From NCBI GenBank assembly GCA_933228895.1, contig OW121852.1:103127544-103191543 (forward strand): 64,000 nucleotides of DNA, in the 5' to 3' direction. The notes under the pieces are model-generated. The model was not told the DNA's origin, made no database searches, and saw only the letters and a program-made list of their open reading frames with translations. This document shows positions 45,929 through 56,937 of this stretch, one piece after another (the first letter of the stretch is position 1; every line of letters starts with the position of its first letter). Source of the stretch: Platycnemis pennipes. Lineage: Eukaryota > Arthropoda > Insecta > Odonata > Platycnemididae. The position numbers and the translations under genes are program-made.

Positions 45929-46891
45929 CACAGTGGTCGGAAATCGAAAATACCTGGCCAAAATACAAAAAGTGATTTTTTCAAGCCAGGAAGCTGAAAC
46001 TTTGCATTAATATTCTCAAAAGCCCTTGGCATGCAATGATGCAAAGCATTTTCCTTAGTACACAACACTTAACAACTAGCATGAGGTCAAAGTTGCACAA
46101 ATTTCGCAAAAATTACCTACACTCGATTTTCTCACGAAATCTTCAAAATCAAGCCCTTACCTAAGCATTATGTGTAAAGAATTGGAATAAAAAGTCATTT
46201 AATTGGATGAAACAGTTTTTTGTCTTTGTTTTCATGTAGTCTGCTTACATTTTTGTAATTATTTACCAAAGATATTAAACAAAATGGCAGACCTTAATTT
46301 TTGGTCATTTTTTTCATATAGGTAGAGAAATAGTTAATTGCATCACCGAGCATCACGAAGTAACTTATATGGGGAAACTCTACAAAGCTTCCACAGTGCG
46401 AATCCGATGAGTGATGCTGCGACCGTTTGCGACGCCGAATTTCACATCAGTTTTTCGATCGAGCGGTCGAGTCTGGTTGAACCCGCCTGCAGCCCGGGAG
46501 TAACGTGGCGCGGCAAGTGTGTGGACTGGATTGTAGTCGCATCCACTCCGCTTTGGAGATTTTCGAGATACAAACATTGACAAGATCCTCCATGCATTAT
46601 ATTTTGCAGAAATCGCGGAAAAAATTACGCATTTTAACACATGGGGTAAAGGTCTAGGAGGTACTGAAAAACTTCTTTCTTCGGGTGCACCGCGGGAGTT
46701 TCTCTTCTTACCAACTTGACATCGCCTACCAACGAATACGTACACTTTTAACGGAGACAGCATGCATATCACACAGGATTATTGTCTCTTCGAGGCCACC
46801 AACCCACAGCTAGTGTCGCACGGCTGCAATTCCCCCGCCCCCTGCACTGAGGTTGGGCGTTCGGCGAAGGGTCCGTTTTATGACACCGCGG
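45929..46891 (+). repeat. Transib left inverted repeat
   Basis: 963 bp, complementary to 48778-49739. By eye the arms differ at only a handful of sites (for example aacaactagc/aacaattagc near 46075 and ttggatg/taaatg near 46203). A perfect RSS-type heptamer CACAGTG is at the tip. The nonamer-like acaaaaagt (7 of 9 to ACAAAAACC) is at 45965-45973, with a 29-base spacer. A minus-strand frame of 130 codons (46380-46772) recurs in the other arm with a frame break; it has no known domain. Confidence 0.9.
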
Positions 46892-47029
46892 ATCCCTTTA
46901 CGCTTTTATTTGCGGATATTTTTGGGATAACGTTCCTAATCTCCAATGAAATGCACCGGAGCGTTCAGTTTCATTTTGGTAGTGGTACGAAGCATTAGAT
47001 TTTGAAACTTCAGCTCGGATTTCACTCGT

Positions 47030-48563
47030 GTTGGTGTCAGAATTGGATCTCCCGAAATTCTCTCTACAACTCGTAATGGTGAGGATACATTGCTAACCAC
47101 TTCAAGATTCCTCACTTTTTCAAGGTATGTGTACTCTATTAGGACAAGCTAATGTCCTTTTAAATATTTTATTTTTAATAACCTTTTTGACGTTTTTTTA
47201 CATCTTTAATTTTAGAGGACTCATGTGAAGTTAAACTTCCAAGTCTCCTAGATCATACAGCATTCCGTATCTTGGAATGCATTTCCAGAGATTCAACAAC
47301 CGCGTATAATATAAATTGTACATTAATTGGTAAATATGGTTTTGACGGAAACTCAGGCCATTCCTGGTATAAGCAAAGATGGCATCAAGAATCGATGTCG
47401 GATGAATTCTTGTTCATCAGCTCCCTAGTGCCACTGCATTTAGTGAACGACGAGACAGGTAACAATGACAAAGAATTATAGGTGTTTTCCGCAATCTCTT
47501 GTAAAAACATTTAATTATTACTCATAATATTTTCTGATGTTTAAAGATATTTCCTTATACTTAAGGTGCAATTATTTGGATGAACCCTAGGCCATCGTCA
47601 ACAAGATTCTGTCGCCCCATTCGCCTTCAATGGATCAAAGAGACGAAAGAAGTGGCAAAGGCAGAGGAAATTTATATAAAGAGGCAATGTGATATTTTAA
47701 ATGCATTCAAATGGAAAAACTACTCCAATAATTTTTCTCTGCTTCTCACCATGATAAACGGAAAGGTAAAACGTTTAAAATTGTCAAAAAACGTCATAAT
47801 TTAATTTTTATGGGTTAACTAAAAGAAAACGTCCAAATTAGGTATGCAACGCATTGACGGAGAGTGGCAGCATGAAATGCTATATTTGTGGGGCAAAAAT
47901 TTCAAGTATGAATAAATTTAATGAATTGGCCCAAAGATCAGTTAATAAACGCACTAACAATTTTGGCATATCTACACTGCATTGTCATATAAGATTTTTT
48001 GAGCGTCTGTTGCATGTATCTTATCGCATGGATTTCAAACTCTGGCAGGTAGGTAAAAAAGTGAACGAAACATTACTTTCTCATTCAAAAATATTTTATT
48101 GCGAAACTCACCCTCAGAACCTTCCGATACGCACGTGGAGAATACAAAAAAATGCTTAAAGACAGGAAGATTCACCTGCAAAAGTCATTCAAAGAGAATA
48201 TGGGGCTAAATGTGGATGTACCTAGACCCAGGTATGGTACAACGAATGACGAAAATACTGCCAGACGATTCTTTGATAATCCCTCACTATCTTCAGAAAT
48301 AACAGGTGTGAAAGACATCTAATTTTCTGAATTCTTCATTAGCACCTTCTGATGCTACATTGGAATTTCATTGCTTTAGGTTACCTTTGATTTCTTCTAA
48401 CAAATTTCTAATTTCATTACAGGAATCGACATAAACTTCATTAACAGATTCTCTGTAATATTACAGGCAGTATCAAGTGGCATGATTTGCATTATCGAGT
48501 GAAAAAGAAAAATACCTGATTTGTTCAGAGTGTGATGGCAGTGACTATTCGGATAGCGATTAG
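47030..48563 (+). pseudogene. Transib transposase, spliced and C-terminally deleted
   Basis: Likely exons by GT-AG and reading frame: 47216-47458 (GKYGFDGNSGHSWYKQRW, with the first catalytic Asp in FDG, codon 47344), 47566-47765 (NPRPSSTRFCRPIRLQWIKE), 47842-48048 (VCNAL...CYICGAK, LHCHIRFFERLLHVSYRMD), about 48122-48305 (PRPRYGTTNDENTARRFFDN, then SSEITG) and 48423-48502 (IDINFINRFSVILQAVSS then GMICIIE, stop). These blocks follow RAG1 order: the Asp-Gly block, the N-RP-S--CRP block, the C-x2-C block and the N-x-(G/E)-N-x-A block. Exons four and three are not in phase, implying a 1-base frame change near 48118-48140. After CIIE a stop follows. A separate frame gives EKYLICSECDGSDYSDSD at 48501-48563, an acidic end. 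The stretch between, expected to hold the catalytic Glu (EAxxxRNK-like), is absent. The first exon is unclear. Confidence 0.8.
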
Positions 48564-48777
48564 TAGAAATACAAGCACAAACTGAATTTTGTAGTGCATA
48601 TTTTGTTACATTTTAAGAAAAGGGATGTATACATAATCATGATGAAATAGGGTATAGCAAATTATTTCTCTTCACAGTATTTCTCCCTGGCACTGAATAA
48701 AAAATGACACTGACATTTAACATAACAAATATAATTAAGCATCGGGATCGTAACCCCCCACAATCCCCGACAACGTT

Positions 48778-49739
48778 CCGCGGTGTCATAAAACGGACCC
48801 TTCGCCGAACGCCCAACCTCAGTGCAGGGGGCGGGGGAATTGCAGCCGTGCGACACTAGCTGTGGGTTGGTGGCCTCGAAGAGACAATAATCCTGTGTGA
48901 TATGCATGCTGTCTCCGTTAAAAGTGTACGTATTCGTTGGTAGGCGATGTCAAGTTGGTAAGAAGAGAAACTCCCGCGGTGCACCCGAAGAAAGAAGTTT
49001 TTCAGTACCTCCTAGACCTTTACCCCATGTGTTAAAATGCGTAATTTTTTCCGCGATTTCTGCAAAATATAATGCATGGAGGATCTTGTCAATGTTTGTA
49101 TCTCGAAAATCTCCAAAGCGGAGTGGATGTGACTACAATCCAGTCCACACACTTGCCGCGCCACGTTACTCCCCGCTGCAGGCGGGTTCAACCAGACTCG
49201 ACCGCTCGATCGAAAAACTGATGTGAAATTCGGCGTCGCAAACGGTCGCAGCATCACTCATCGGATTCGCACTGTGGAAGCTTTGTAGAGTTTCCCCATA
49301 TAAGTTACTTCGTGATGCTCGGTGATGCAATTAACTATTTCTCTACCTATATGAAAAAAATGACCAAAAATTAAGGTCTGCCATTTTGTTTAATATCTTT
49401 GGTAAATAATTACAAAAATGTAAGCAGACTACATGAAAACAAAGACAAAAAACTGTTTCATTTAATTAAATGACTTTTTATTCCAATTCTTTACACATAA
49501 TGCTTAGGTAAGGGCTTGATTTTGAAGATTTCGTGAGAAAATCGAGTGTAGGTAATTTTTGCGAAATTTGTGCAACTTTGACCTCATGCTAATTGTTAAG
49601 TGTTGTGTACTAAGGAAAATGCTTTGCATCATTGCATGCCAAGGGCTTTTGAGAATATTAATGCAAAGTTTCAGCTTCCTGGCTTGAAAAAATCACTTTT
49701 TGTATTTTGGCCAGGTATTTTCGATTTCCGACCACTGTG
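48778..49739 (-). repeat. Transib right inverted repeat
   Basis: 962 bp, complement of the left arm, ending in CACTGTG at 49739. Confidence 0.9.
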
Positions 49740-49744
49740 CGACG

Positions 49745-50270
49745 TAAGAAATATCGTATAGTAGTAAGAAACTCCACCACATCACGGTCGATTCGATCAA
49801 GAACGCAAGGATTAAAGAGATGGAATGCCGTACGGTTAGATTTAAAATAGATTTTTTCCCGTAAGCAATAAGATATTATAATGGGCAACTTGACGAACGT
49901 ATAGGTCACTGAAATGTAAGTAGCCTTGTCTAAAGCGCTTTAAAAAAAGTTGGGAGCTCTACTAACGCGTTTTCATCGCAAGTTTCCAAGCCATATATCG
50001 TAGTGAACTCATAAAAATTCTTCATTTCGTAAAAGTTATGTTTTTTGTAAGTTTCTGCACTTATTGTTAGTTATTTCTATTAGCGTTTCTGGTGCATATT
50101 TAACTAACTCAATGTTTCCTTGTCAGGTGTTTATTTTCGTTTCAGCTCAAGCTTAGTGCTTATCAACCTCCTGGTACACGCCATCGAGGTAGCAAGCAGT
50201 GTAATACGTTGATTTGGGTATTTTCCAGATTGTATGTACTATTCGTATCTACTGACCCCCTGCGGAAAAT
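49745..50270. other. Intergenic, begins with the displaced splice donor
   Basis: The right flank starts taagaaatatcg, so the second CGACG copy plus this gives cgac-gtaaga, the donor proposed for the 45739 exon. No further exon is recognised. Confidence 0.35.
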
Positions 50271-50276
50271 TGACTC

Positions 50277-50330
50277 TTCTTATAAGTCACATGATCTTAT
50301 AAGTCATATATAATCTTATAAGTCACATGA
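50277..50330 (+). repeat. Three-unit tandem repeat
   Basis: tcttataagtcacatga, tcttataagtcatatataa and tcttataagtcacatga follow each other. Confidence 0.8.
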
Positions 50331-50334
50331 AAAT

Positions 50335-51895
50335 TTTATTTATAAAAGATAAACTTGCGAGGATGCCGTCTACATTCCACTACATGATAATCTTGATTTC
50401 TCCATCACCCTGCTGCCCTGAAATAACCACAAGAATGTTTAGCAGAAAGAGTTAGGTTACCAGCCTCTGGTCACCAGTGAAATTTAGGAAAATAAACTGT
50501 TCATAGTGAAGTTTAATGAATTATCAAACTACGTTGTGCATGGTGCGAGGGAAAAAATATTTTCTTGAATCTTTGGCTGTAGCAGTCAATGAAGTCCGCC
50601 ATGTCTCGTATTTCATTGTCCTGTGGGTGTAGTGTGGGGGATAAATATATATCTGCAATTCCATCCTCAAGCTCATGCAATTCGAATTGTTCAAGTAACT
50701 AAAATCTGCTGAGCAACCTTCAGGGTCTTCTTGCAAATGCCATCCTAACAACATTGACATTTTCTGCACTTAGTTCATTGCAGTTGCTTACGACACTCGC
50801 TGGTTTCCCTCGTATTTTATTTGGATCCCGAATTTTAACTAAGTGTAGAATACCAAATGCTCTATATGTGCTCCAGATGAGTTCCTATCGGAGAGAAATA
50901 ATATCTTTATTTTAATTTTTTACTCCAACTTCCTCTAGAACTCTATTAGCTCTAGCACTCTGCCTTAATGGCTCCCACGACAGAGGTGGGAATATTTTAA
51001 TCTAATTTCCCCTCCCCAAAAGAGAAGTGAAGGAAGGGTAGTGCGCAGATATTATTTCACTCGCTACGATACGATATCCATTTATACTCCATCGCCCTGA
51101 TTTCATTACCGTCAGACGTCCAGTCTCTAATGAACGCAGTTGCGTATCCGTACATTGGGCATAGACTGGCAGAGGACGAATGTCGTCTGCCACGTGTAAA
51201 TTGATTTAAGATGCTTTTTGCGGTCATGAAGTAGGCAACGTTTTCCTCCTTCACCCACTTATGCCTCAATGGTAGTCGAGCGCTCGAGGTACGAGGAGAA
51301 TTTTCCCCCTTAAGTCCTCGTCTGTCCAAATATTCCCTCTTCCCTGAATCAATACTTATTTCTCGCTATCTCTCCACCTCATTCCCTACTCCCCGCTTCT
51401 TCTCTCCAAGTCCCCCTCCCTCCCTCTCTTTGTTTTTTCAACCGTATTCCTCGCTTCTCGCCTCGAGAAAACAACCTATTTCTTTCTTGTCTCCCGCGTG
51501 GAATACAAACCTTTCGACTCTTGCGAAATGAAACTTTGTCGGCCACCTGAGACAAACATGGCCAGCCAATGCCCATTGCTACGTGGACATTATTATCCCT
51601 CACCCTTGTCCTCTTCGCCGAGATGTGCGGGCTTACGCGGCAACTATGAGAGCGGAAGACGTGCACATGTTTTTCATCTTTTCGCGTTTCGACTTTTTAT
51701 GATATCTCGACGAGATTACGTGCCTCATAGTCATTTCTTCCATCTGAAATGGTCGAAGTACCGTTATCCATCGACAAACCTTCGAAAGAAGAAAGGGGTT
51801 AAAAAATTCAAAAGAAATGTGCCATAAAATAATTTTTAAATGTGTTTTTTACGAAATTATTTCAGGATCTATGTGGTGTAGCTTAAGCATCACGA
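50335..51895. other. Intergenic, nothing recognised
   Basis: A 109-codon plus-strand frame (51498-51827) and its complement, and an 81-codon minus-strand frame (50524-50769), have no domain I know. Confidence 0.35.
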
Positions 51896-51898
51896 AAC

Positions 51899-52088
51899 TG
51901 GAACAATTCTTTGCAGTTTTCCACTTATGATTACTTTATTTCACAACTGGTTTCGATAATTTAAATCATTTTTGAGTGTCAAAATATAATTTAAAATGCC
52001 CAACTTGCGCTTGAAAATTGCAAAAAGCGTCGAATAAGGCCGAGCAATAGAGTACTCTCAAAAGTGGAAAATAGCAAATAATTCTTAC
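51899..52088. repeat. Fold-back with degenerate hammerhead-like motif
   Basis: The arms gaacaattctttgcagtttt (51899-51927) and aagtggaaaatagcaaataa (52060-52088) are inverted copies. The minus-strand motif at 51943-51981 keeps TCGAAAC, CAC/GTG stem I and a GATTTAAATTATC stem, but its CTGANGA box is mutated. Confidence 0.5.
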
Positions 52089-52089
52089 T

Positions 52090-53545
52090 CTTTCGCTATA
52101 TTTTTTGAAGTTATTTCTTCCGTTGAGTTTTTAACCAGCTGATTCCTTTTAAAATATTTGTTGTGCTGACAAACCTTTTGTAAAAAGTAGAAGGAAGTGA
52201 AGAAAGACATATTGAAATCATATATAGGCATGAAGAAAATTGAAGGAAATACAGCGGTTCCTATCTGATGATGTTCAATAGCCCAGAGATAAACTTTGAC
52301 AAAATAATCGTTCTCATCGGAGATGTAAACTCATAAATCTCGATTTTGGGCTAACAGCTTTAGCAAAACTTGGATTTCATCGTGCTTTTCTCGCTTGATG
52401 TCGATTGCCTTGGGGATTTATGTCCTTTGAGATGTGTTTCATTGCAAATTCCATTCCGAATCCACTATTGCCTGCTGAAATACAATGAGATCGGGAACTT
52501 GAAATTGGAAATAAATTAGGCATAACAGCTTAACACTTAGTCAGCACCAGTGCTAAATCATAGATAAACCTTTTGGAAACCCACATTACTGTATGTTTAC
52601 CTCTATTCATGCTGTATGCCATTCATGAAACTTTTCTTGGGAAATTTATCTATCAATGAAATCGGTGTGGTCTGAATTTGATTACCTGATGAAGATTCAA
52701 AAAAATGGCACTTGTGGCACGTATTAAGATGACTGGATTGAAATATAAAATTCTTCGCTGTTTCTACAAGTTGTAAAAGTTTCAAATCATGATTACAGCG
52801 TAGCTCTTAGTGCTAGCGTCGTAGCTCTTCATGCGAGGAGAAAGCTTATTATAAATCTCTATTTATCGCTGGTTTCATGCTTCAGATTCTATGACTCAAT
52901 AGCTTATGATTCTCAAATGGCCAGTACGCTTTAATAGTATCACCGGAGTAGTCACCAGAGATGGCAGGTTAAATGCGTTCGCAATACTCAAGTTTGGGAC
53001 CTTTGATGGGATTATATTAAAAGGCATTGAGGAGCTATTCCTTTAGTGAATAAATCATAATTAGTTTCGTGTGGACTATCTGTGGATGGTGTCGCCGTAG
53101 GGTCGTAAAAGGAAACCTCAGTAACGGCAGGTGCTTTGAACGGACGTGGCAATCCGCTGCTTTACATTCATCGTTCATGTACGGAATGTTAGGATTGCTG
53201 CAATGAGTGTCTCTCTCTCATGACCTCCCTCCACGGAGCCTTGATTTTGTTCCCCATTTGGCATCATTTTTTATTCTATTCTCCGATTATCTTTCGTGTG
53301 AAAAGCACGACACTTCCAATGTAGTATATCACCTGTTGGATGGTATCGCACTTGAACTCTCATGCACCTGAGCGCAATAGAATTATTACGCCACGTATGT
53401 AAGTGAACCACCGCCGACATAAGAGACCTTCTCACCTCTTCTCGTCTTCCTTATTCGTTCACTGCGTTCATCAATTTTGAAACGTACATGGAATGGGGTT
53501 ATTTATGTCAAATCCGCCGTAAAAAATACACATATAGGTCTACTA
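52090..53545. other. Intergenic, nothing recognised
   Basis: No supported gene. Confidence 0.35.
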
Positions 53546-53547
53546 GC

Positions 53548-53625
53548 CAACCCCGGAGTTAGCACGGCAAAGCCATCGCTTGTTAATCCTGAGTTCACGA
53601 GTTCAAACCCCGCCAAAGTGGTTTT
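53548..53625 (+). mobile_element. tRNA-like SINE fragment
   Basis: gagttagcacggcaaagcca then acgagttcaaaccccgcc (B box GAGTTCAAACC). Not a cloverleaf. Confidence 0.4.
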
Positions 53626-54224
53626 CTGAATACCAGGGGAATGAACGCGTATGTTTGTCTTAATGTCTGATGCTGTGGATTGTTACATTGCTGATTCTTA
53701 ACCCATGATCACAGAAATATTCTAATATATTAGGCACGTCCAAATCAGCGAGAATATCCAATGGAAGGAGATAAAAGTTAAACTTTAACAATAATTTTAC
53801 AATGGCATTAAGTACATTAATGTGCAATATAAGTTCTCTACCGATGTGTAAAGCGCAAGGTAAAGGTTATATATTTGGTTTTCATTGGTTGAATTAATCA
53901 GTAAATTAAAATGAACTAGACATCCCTTGTTTCTGTAGTTGCTCGTGTTAGTAATACCTAATTAGGATCAAGGAGCTCCAATGTTTAGCAGATGAAAGTT
54001 GGAGTAGTTTGTGGAGATAAGCTTTATGCTCACCGGTGATGTGGTGTTTAATTTCAGCTGCCGTCTCAATTTTCGAGGTCGTTTCCCTTCGCAAAGGATC
54101 GTAAAAACACAATTTCCATGCCCCCTGCAACAGCGTGGAGACTAAGTAGACCGGTCGTCAGTCATTTTCAGATGTAAGATATCTTGTTTATTCATCGCAT
54201 TAGTTATTTCGGGGAGGCAATCGA

Positions 54225-54530
54225 CAGCTCAGGCCATTTGCGACATAGGATGGGTGAGTGTTTGGGAAGAGGCAGGAATGTTACAGGGAACGCGGGAAGA
54301 GTCTAGGGAAGTCCGGTATTGACGTAGTCTGCTCGTAACGGAAGACGCAAAGGGATTCACGGCTAAACGCCCCGATGGACGGAGAATTTAAACTGAAGCG
54401 CACTCCACACAGCAAGTAGCAACCGGTATGGAAATGAAAAGTCTCTGTCACAAACAGGATTCAAACCCGGGCTCTCGGGGTAGGAAGCCAGTACTCTAGG
54501 CATCATAACATCCCGATCTCTTCTGTTATA
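54225..54530 (-). mobile_element. tRNA-derived SINE copy
   Basis: The complementary B box region caggattcaaacccgggctc and end catcataacatcccgatctc mark the head. The body has ccccgatggacggaga and ggtatggaaatgaaa. Moderately diverged. Confidence 0.7.
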
Positions 54531-54569
54531 ATGCTCCAAACAGATCTAATTGTGACCGCGCCATATGAC

Positions 54570-55255
54570 AAGATTACATCTACATCTATGCAACACCCGG
54601 CATACCACCAGAATGGCGTATGGCTGGGGTGAAGGTCACCAGACATGCACTATTGACATGCAACTAACAGCTACAATGCTACTACTACATTGAAACATGT
54701 TAGATAATAGATCCACGTGCAATTAGATGATTAGTAAATGCATAGTAATAAAAGGATTATTAGTTATAATGGTAATTATGTAAATATTTAGGATGCATAA
54801 ACCTACAGGTTAATCTGTAGGTTAATGCATTCTGTAACCCTTATAAAAGAAAGAACTATAAGAGATCACAATAGGCGGTAGAGCAAAGGGACAGGTAGAT
54901 GAAATATTGTTAGAGTAATATATGATTTTGTCCTTTCTCGGCGAATGATATTTATAAATAGTTATCGGGTTTCCAGCAACACAAAATCTTACTCGGCTGT
55001 AAACCCGAGAATTATTTATAAATATTGCTAGAGTAGTCTGCAGTGCATGATGCATATGTTAACAACCAATCCCTTTACTACAATATAGATACTAACCATC
55101 TAACTGCATGTGACCCTATCGTCTAGCATGTTTCCATGTAGTATCCTAGTGACATGTCAATAGTACAATAATGGTGATCTTCAACCCCGGCTACACACCT
55201 TCGCGGTGGCTAGCAGGGCATCGCATAGATATAGATGTACATAATGCATGGGTTA
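54570..55255. repeat. Imperfect palindrome built on LINE tails
   Basis: Arms of about 200 bp (54570-54780 and 55045-55255) pair imperfectly: ctacattgaaacatgttaga against the complement of the right arm's ctagcatgtttccatgtag. Both outer ends are CCCTGC-type LINE tails, in opposite orientations. Within it lie hairpins at 54794-54829 (tgcataaacctacag) and 54952-55020 (tataaatagttatcgggttt). This is either two tails meeting head-on or a fold-back element derived from them. Confidence 0.65.
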
Positions 55256-55264
55256 TAATGTGAA

Positions 55265-56935
55265 ATCACTAATGTACTTCTACATCTACACTATACCCTG
55301 CAAGCCACCGCGAGGGTGTGTGGCAGGGGGTGAAGATCACCAAGCATGCACTATTAACATGCAAACAAGCTACTATAATGTCTCATGCAACTTAATTGTT
55401 AGTATCTATTGTATTTAAGGGGTTAATACATGCATCATGAACTACAGAATACTCTAAAATATTTCCCCTACTTATCCCTTTGCTTTCTGTCTATTCTGTT
55501 CTCTTATAGTACGGGGGAAAATGCGATTTTGAATCTATCTGTACTACAATCTATCTCTCTAATCTTATTTATCTGGTTGAATCTAGCATAATACGCTGGT
55601 TTTTTTTAATATGTGCCTTATATCTTCAGTAAAGCTATCCGATAGAAATTTCTCTAATAGATTCAATCTGTACTTTAACCTATGCTCTGATAATGATTCC
55701 CACCCTAATTCTTTTATTAATTCTGAAACGCTACTCAACCTATCGTAACACCTTTAAACGAACCTAGCTGCTCTACGCTGCACACTGTCTAGTTCTCTGA
55801 TCAACCCTAGATCATTAGGATCCCATACACTGGCTGCAAACTCAAGGTGGGGCCTAACTAGAGAAAAATAACATCGCTCTTTTGTCTTCTCATCACCTTT
55901 CCCAAGTCCTCTTTTTATAAATCCTAGCTTTCTCTTCGCTCGGCCGCATATTTCCCTAATGTGTCTTCCCCACAATAAATCTTTAGTGATTTTTACACCT
56001 AAATATCTTATGGTTTCAACGTTTTCGATCTTTGTGTTACTAAATTTATAGGATCGCGCTATCGAATTATTCCTCCTACAAAAATTGATAGCTACACACT
56101 TTTTAAGGTTGAGTTCTAACTGCCATTTGTCGCACCACTCTTGAATTGTATCTATGTCCTTGCTAAGCGATTTCCTGTCCTCTTCTTTTGATATGCCCCT
56201 GTACACTACCACATCGTTTGCAAAAAGTCTAAGCTTACTACTAACTGCGGTACCCAAATCGTTTATGTATAAAAGGAATAGAAGCGGCCTACTACGCTAC
56301 CCTGGGGAACTTCCGATGTGACTTTAATTGTGTCCGACATGATACCATCCATGACAACCCTCTGCTCTCGCCCACTTAAGAATTCTTTTACCCAACATAC
56401 AACGTCGTTATTTGCACCAAAGCTCTCTAACTTCAAAATTAATTTATCATGAGGAACTTTATCGAAAGCCTTTTATAATCTAAAAATATCGTATCAACTT
56501 CAGTACTTTTTTCGCCGTGGACTAAAATATCGTGTACGAATAAAGCTAATTGTGTCTCGCAAGATCTACCTTTCTGGAACCCATGTTGGCTGTTTATGAG
56601 TAATCCCTGACTATCCAAGTGCCCCATGATCGAACTGACTACAATGTGCTCAAATATCTTACAAGAGATTGACTTGAGTGAAATGGGTCTGTAGTTACTT
56701 GGTTCTTCCCAATCACTGCTTTTAAAAATAGGTGTAATGTTAGGTTCTTTCCAATCCTTGGGTACTGTGAGGTTTTTTAGTGTTTTGTTGAATATTATTT
56801 CCAGGTAGGGGGCTATTTAAGAAGCTAATGTTTTATATACTCTGGAAAGAATTTGATCGGGACCTGGTGATTTGTTTTTACTAATGCTTTTTAACTGCTG
56901 TTCTATTCCATATAGCGACTTCAGACTACTCTAAG
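55265..56935 (-). pseudogene. CR1/Jockey-group LINE, copy B
   Basis: Minus strand from the RT fingers to the 3' tail: DWKEPNITPIFKSS, NYRPISL, QHGFQKGRSCETQLALFVHD, then motif C as LRLFANDVVVYRGI (FADD changed to FAND), QEWCDKWQLELNLKKC, IRYLGVKITKDLLWGRHIRE and LVRPHLEFAASVWDP...QRRAARFV. The Asp-to-Asn change, a frame break near 56460 and one near 56260 make it inactive. The tail at 55265-55400 carries the CCCTGC stem-loop followed by tagtgtagatgtag. Clade given from motif recognition only. Confidence 0.85.
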
Positions 56936-56937
56936 AA

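Larger units (their letters stand above)
45929..49739 (+). mobile_element. Transib transposon with long inverted repeats
   Basis: A 3811-bp element. It begins CACAGTGGTCGGAAATCG and ends with the exact complement, flanked by the 5-bp direct repeat CGACG (45924-45928 and 49740-49744). A CAC(A/T)(A/G)TG-type terminus and a GC-rich 5-bp duplication define Transib, the superfamily from which RAG1 and the V(D)J signal sequences are thought to derive. The interior (46892-48777) carries a spliced transposase on the plus strand with Transib motifs. The terminal inverted repeats are about 0.96 kb each and nearly identical, much longer than the short Transib termini I know of. An AATAAA at 48696-48701 follows the coding part. 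The transposase is truncated, so the copy is non-autonomous. Confidence 0.9.

Noticed and set aside
45929..49739. hAT or Chapaev identity for the long-TIR element
   Set aside because: The duplication is 5 bp, not 8 or 3-4, and the transposase motifs (FDGNSGHS, NPRPSSTRFCRP, TTNDENTARRFF) fit Transib.
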